Below, one piece after another: positions 6,147 to 7,812 of a stretch of 7,812 bases of DNA. Within the stretch, counting starts at the first letter, position 1, and every line of letters starts with the position of its first letter. The notes under the pieces were generated by a model. It saw only the letters and a list, made by a program, of their open reading frames with translations, was not told the origin of the DNA and made no database searches. The position numbers were made by a program, and so were the translations under genes. Origin of the DNA: Planctomycetota bacterium. GTDB lineage: Bacteria; Planctomycetota; PUPC01; DSUN01. The DNA is taken from the NCBI GenBank assembly GCA_016872875.1, contig VGYW01000389.1:1-7812 (forward strand), given 5' to 3'.

Positions 6147-6153
6147 CGCGGTA

Positions 6154-6175
6154 GCGGGTGCATACTTGCACCCGC
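6154..6175. terminator. Strong hairpin between convergent genes
   Basis: A perfect 9-bp stem, GCGGGTGCA (6154-6162) and TGCACCCGC (6167-6175), closes a 4-nt loop TACT. It lies between the end of the plus-strand operon (5953) and the end of the minus-strand unit (6222), a natural place for a shared terminator. No T-run follows on either strand, so intrinsic termination is uncertain; a repeat unit is the alternative. Confidence 0.45.
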
Positions 6176-6221
6176 AACCGTCTGAGAATGAAGCGTGGCG
6201 GCGTCAAGGGACCCCGTGGCA

Positions 6222-6419
6222 TCAGGTCGTCGCGTTGGGCGACGCCTGCAACTCGCGCCTCACCCTGCGGAGGGCTTGCGCGGCAAGGCTCGCGCCTACG
6301 GCGGCAGGCCTGTGCTCCCCCTTCTCCTTGAGCCGCTTGTGCCAGTTGGGGAAGAACGCGCGCTCAAGTTCGGCCGCTGACCTGAACACGGTGGCTCGTG
6401 TTGCCTCTTCACTGGCCAT
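6222..6419 (-). CDS. Small 65-residue protein overlapping the large minus-strand gene
   Basis: This gene starts at an ATG (6419-6417) 8 nt before the end of the preceding minus-strand gene, overlapping it by 11 nt including the stop codon. GGGAG lies 7 nt upstream, inside that gene, which strongly supports a translated, coupled small gene. The product is soluble, basic and helical: a short strand-like TRATVFRSA (7-15), then AELERAFFPNWHKRLKEKGE (16-35), then LAAQALRRVRRELQ (45-58). I do not recognise a family. The coupling suggests it acts with the large upstream protein. Confidence 0.6.
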   Translation of the reverse strand: MASEEATRATVFRSAAELERAFFPNWHKRLKEKGEHRPAAVGASLAAQALRRVRRELQASPNATT

Positions 6420-7716
6420 CGGCTGTCTCCCGGTAGTAGTTGGCCAAGAACTGAGGATTCAGGTCCGCCTTGAAGTAGTGTTTGCGTTTGAGCCAAATGA
6501 ACCCATCCCCCTTTGAGATGACGGCCACGTCAATAGGCCCCCCGACCGTCTCTGCTTCCATCGTAACCCTCCGCTTGAAGGAAGTCAAGCTCACGAGCGA
6601 CTCAGCCATGGATCCCAGCTCGTCCTTCGGCAGGTGAGCGACCACCGTGACAATCGGGTTCACATGCCTCTCGCGCCTATACGTCTTCATCCGTGTTCGG
6701 TAATCCTCGAAGAGCGCTTGCGTGGCGGAGACGAGCCTCCTCGTGAACTCAGCTCTTGCTTCGTCAGCGAGCCCGCCTATGCTCTCGACGATCGCAGCGG
6801 GGTACTTCTCGAAAACCTCCGTGAGGTAACCTTCCATGCACTTTGCCAGCTCGGGGTCAATACCCTCCATGAAAGCGGAAACCATCTCGGATTGAGCGAA
6901 GGACAGCACGGCCGCGTTGTTGTCGTTGCTGATGCGCTGTTCATCCCTCCGCCGGCACTTGAGCCTGTCCGCGACGACAGCCTCAGCTTCTAGAGAGACC
7001 AGACTCGGGAAGGCTTCATGTGCCCCGAACCCAGCGATCACGATGCCAGACGTGTTGGCCGGGAATATCTCGCGGTAGAACAGCTCGCCGCCCAGCCGAC
7101 GGACCCGTCTCCTGGCCACATCGTTCAGAGGGAGCTTCTCAAGAACCGCGTCCATGGCGGCCTCAATGGCCTGCGCGTACCGCCCCTCCGTCACACGCAC
7201 ATGCTGCTTGGGCAGCGAAGGCAAAGGGGGCCGCCGCCTCACTTCCGTGTAGTGCTTGCGGATGATCTTGCCGGCAAGCCGTCTGCTCTGACTGACCGAT
7301 ACCCGCTTGCTCCTCCTGCTCTGCAAGAGGGTCTCCACCGCCTCCATGAACTCCTTCCGGATCAGTTGCAGGTACGACATGAGCGAGGACCGCACGTGCC
7401 TTGCCTGCTCTGCCTCAGGAAACAGCTGGTTGGGGCCATCCAGGAAGCGAACGAAATCGTCCGCATACTGCTGCAAGGTTGGATATGATCGGTCTTGCAG
7501 CTTGGCCCTGTATACCTTCACCAGGGTCTCCCAAGGAACGCCCATGAAGGCCGCCCGTCCGAAGACCATAACGCCGACCGGGTGGTACTTGGAAAGGGCA
7601 AACAGCTTGACAGCGTCCCAAGTCCTTGAGATCGTGGGTGTGCCTGCGGCCGGTCCGTCGGGGGCTTTGCCCCCGAACCCCCAGGATTTTCCGCTTTCGG
7701 GCCGCCGGCACCCCAA
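6409..7716 (-). CDS. Large unrecognised protein, possibly Ntn-hydrolase/proteasome-like, without a native N-terminus
   Basis: The open frame gives 435 residues if read from a TTG at 7716, but that start lies in a repeat element and the frame has no stop up to the right edge of the window (7812). Residues 1-20 are repeat-derived. Gene-like sequence begins around residue 31 with RTWDAVKLFALSKYHPVG, then VMVFGRAAFMGVPWE. The middle is a helical, basic linker (about 105-205). The C-terminal half contains GIVIAGFGAHEAFPSLVSLE (224-243), NPIVTVVAHLPKDELGSMAE (353-372) and GGPIDVAVISKGDGFIWLKR (392-411). The alternation of KLF, VMVFG and GGPxxVAVIxK blocks recalls proteasome-like Ntn hydrolases, where the nucleophilic residue is at the extreme N-terminus, exactly the part missing here. 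That assignment is tentative. No native ATG or GTG is available before the conserved sequence, so the gene is either 5'-truncated or continues past the window. Confidence 0.6.
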   Translation of the reverse strand: MGCRRPESGKSWGFGGKAPDGPAAGTPTISRTWDAVKLFALSKYHPVGVMVFGRAAFMGVPWETLVKVYRAKLQDRSYPTLQQYADDFVRFLDGPNQLFPEAEQARHVRSSLMSYLQLIRKEFMEAVETLLQSRRSKRVSVSQSRRLAGKIIRKHYTEVRRRPPLPSLPKQHVRVTEGRYAQAIEAAMDAVLEKLPLNDVARRRVRRLGGELFYREIFPANTSGIVIAGFGAHEAFPSLVSLEAEAVVADRLKCRRRDEQRISNDNNAAVLSFAQSEMVSAFMEGIDPELAKCMEGYLTEVFEKYPAAIVESIGGLADEARAEFTRRLVSATQALFEDYRTRMKTYRRERHVNPIVTVVAHLPKDELGSMAESLVSLTSFKRRVTMEAETVGGPIDVAVISKGDGFIWLKRKHYFKADLNPQFLANYYRETADGQ

Positions 7717-7803
7717 CAGGAAAATGGCCGCGCTGGCCTCCAGGAGACGTGCCGGTGGCCGAATGCGATAAATCCCAGGGGGTCTGGGGGACTGGTCCCC
7801 CAG
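7659..7803. mobile_element. Short repeat element with inverted hairpin ends
   Basis: The two ends are inverted copies. The left end (7659-7690) has a 7-bp-stem hairpin at 7659-7675 (CGGGGGC, loop TTT, GCCCCCG), then ACCCCCAGGATTTT. The right end (about 7769-7803) has AAATCCCAGGGGGT, then a 9-bp-stem hairpin at 7784-7803 (CTGGGGGAC, loop TG, GTCCCCCAG). About 78 nt lie between them. No transposase is encoded. The layout suits a MITE-like or REP-pair element inserted in or beside the large minus-strand gene; that gene's frame reads through it without a stop. No clear target-site duplication is visible. Confidence 0.6.
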
Positions 7804-7812
7804 AGGCGAGTT

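Larger units (their letters stand above)
5953..6150 (+). pseudogene. Frameshifted remnant of an ORF6N-domain protein
   Basis: Read from the GTG at 5953, the frame gives VKATSRLNQQMRRDASRFPP, then DLVFGLT, then LKLQIATSKGRG. This follows the ORF6N-domain pattern (LNQ-x-x-RR/KRN-x-x-RFP-x-D-F-x-F-x-LT, then QIATSK-x-RGGRR). After about 6080 the match moves to the next frame: RRTRKLPPMGPVLM and then ARSKRG, against the family block RRxLPyafteqGVxM and then lxSxRA. A one-base frameshift and a short deletion are therefore likely, and the original frame stops at 6121-6123. The N-terminal start of the domain is missing too, cut at the stop codon of the membrane protein gene. ORF6N proteins are phage- and mobile-element-associated DNA-binding domain proteins, so this is a trace of past mobile DNA. 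Confidence 0.65.

Noticed and set aside
6634..7488. Plus-strand frames opposite the large minus-strand gene
   Set aside because: They lack ribosome binding sites and recognisable motifs, and they lie antisense to a frame with conserved-looking blocks.

Overview
The window is GC-rich with strong G/C third-position bias. It most resembles an uncultured bacterium of the Planctomycetota/Lentisphaerota (PVC) type. This is an inference from gene content: a URO-D/MtaA-like methyltransferase-family protein, an unusual Nramp relative, a secreted PQQ-type propeller protein, a DUF5678 gene beside a retropepsin-like remnant, and abundant palindromic intergenic repeats. No rRNA, tRNA, CRISPR array or transposase gene is visible.

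Layout. 1-301: a nested palindromic repeat cluster, then a candidate promoter for a DUF5678-like small gene (302-580). 583-741: the C-terminal stub of a retropepsin-like (clan AA) aspartic protease that has lost its active-site half. 742-1192: mostly non-coding, with a short coding-looking remnant resembling an alpha/beta hydrolase tail (830-1003) and a hairpin repeat (1113-1156). 1193-2239 (minus): an intact URO-D/MtaA-like gene. 2240-2555: a divergent intergenic region with one candidate promoter per direction and a 9-bp tandem repeat. 2556-5953: a compact plus-strand operon of an Nramp-like transporter, an exported beta-propeller protein and a small four-helix membrane protein, with 21 nt between the first two genes and a 4-nt ATGA overlap between the last two. 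5953-6150: a frameshifted remnant of an ORF6N-domain (phage/mobile-type) gene carrying two related palindromes, then a strong hairpin. 6222-7716 and on to the right edge (minus): a two-gene unit of a large unrecognised protein, possibly Ntn-hydrolase/proteasome-like and lacking a native N-terminus, and an overlapping 65-residue protein. 7659-7803: a short element with inverted ends that has replaced or interrupted the start of the large gene.

The housekeeping-like core is the divergent URO-D gene and the transporter/propeller/membrane operon. Both flanks look like accessory DNA: broken or partial genes sit beside dispersed-repeat-like palindromes. The most unusual points are the Nramp relative without the canonical metal-site motifs, the unrecognised two-gene unit at the right end, and the repeat element whose reading frame stays open into that gene.
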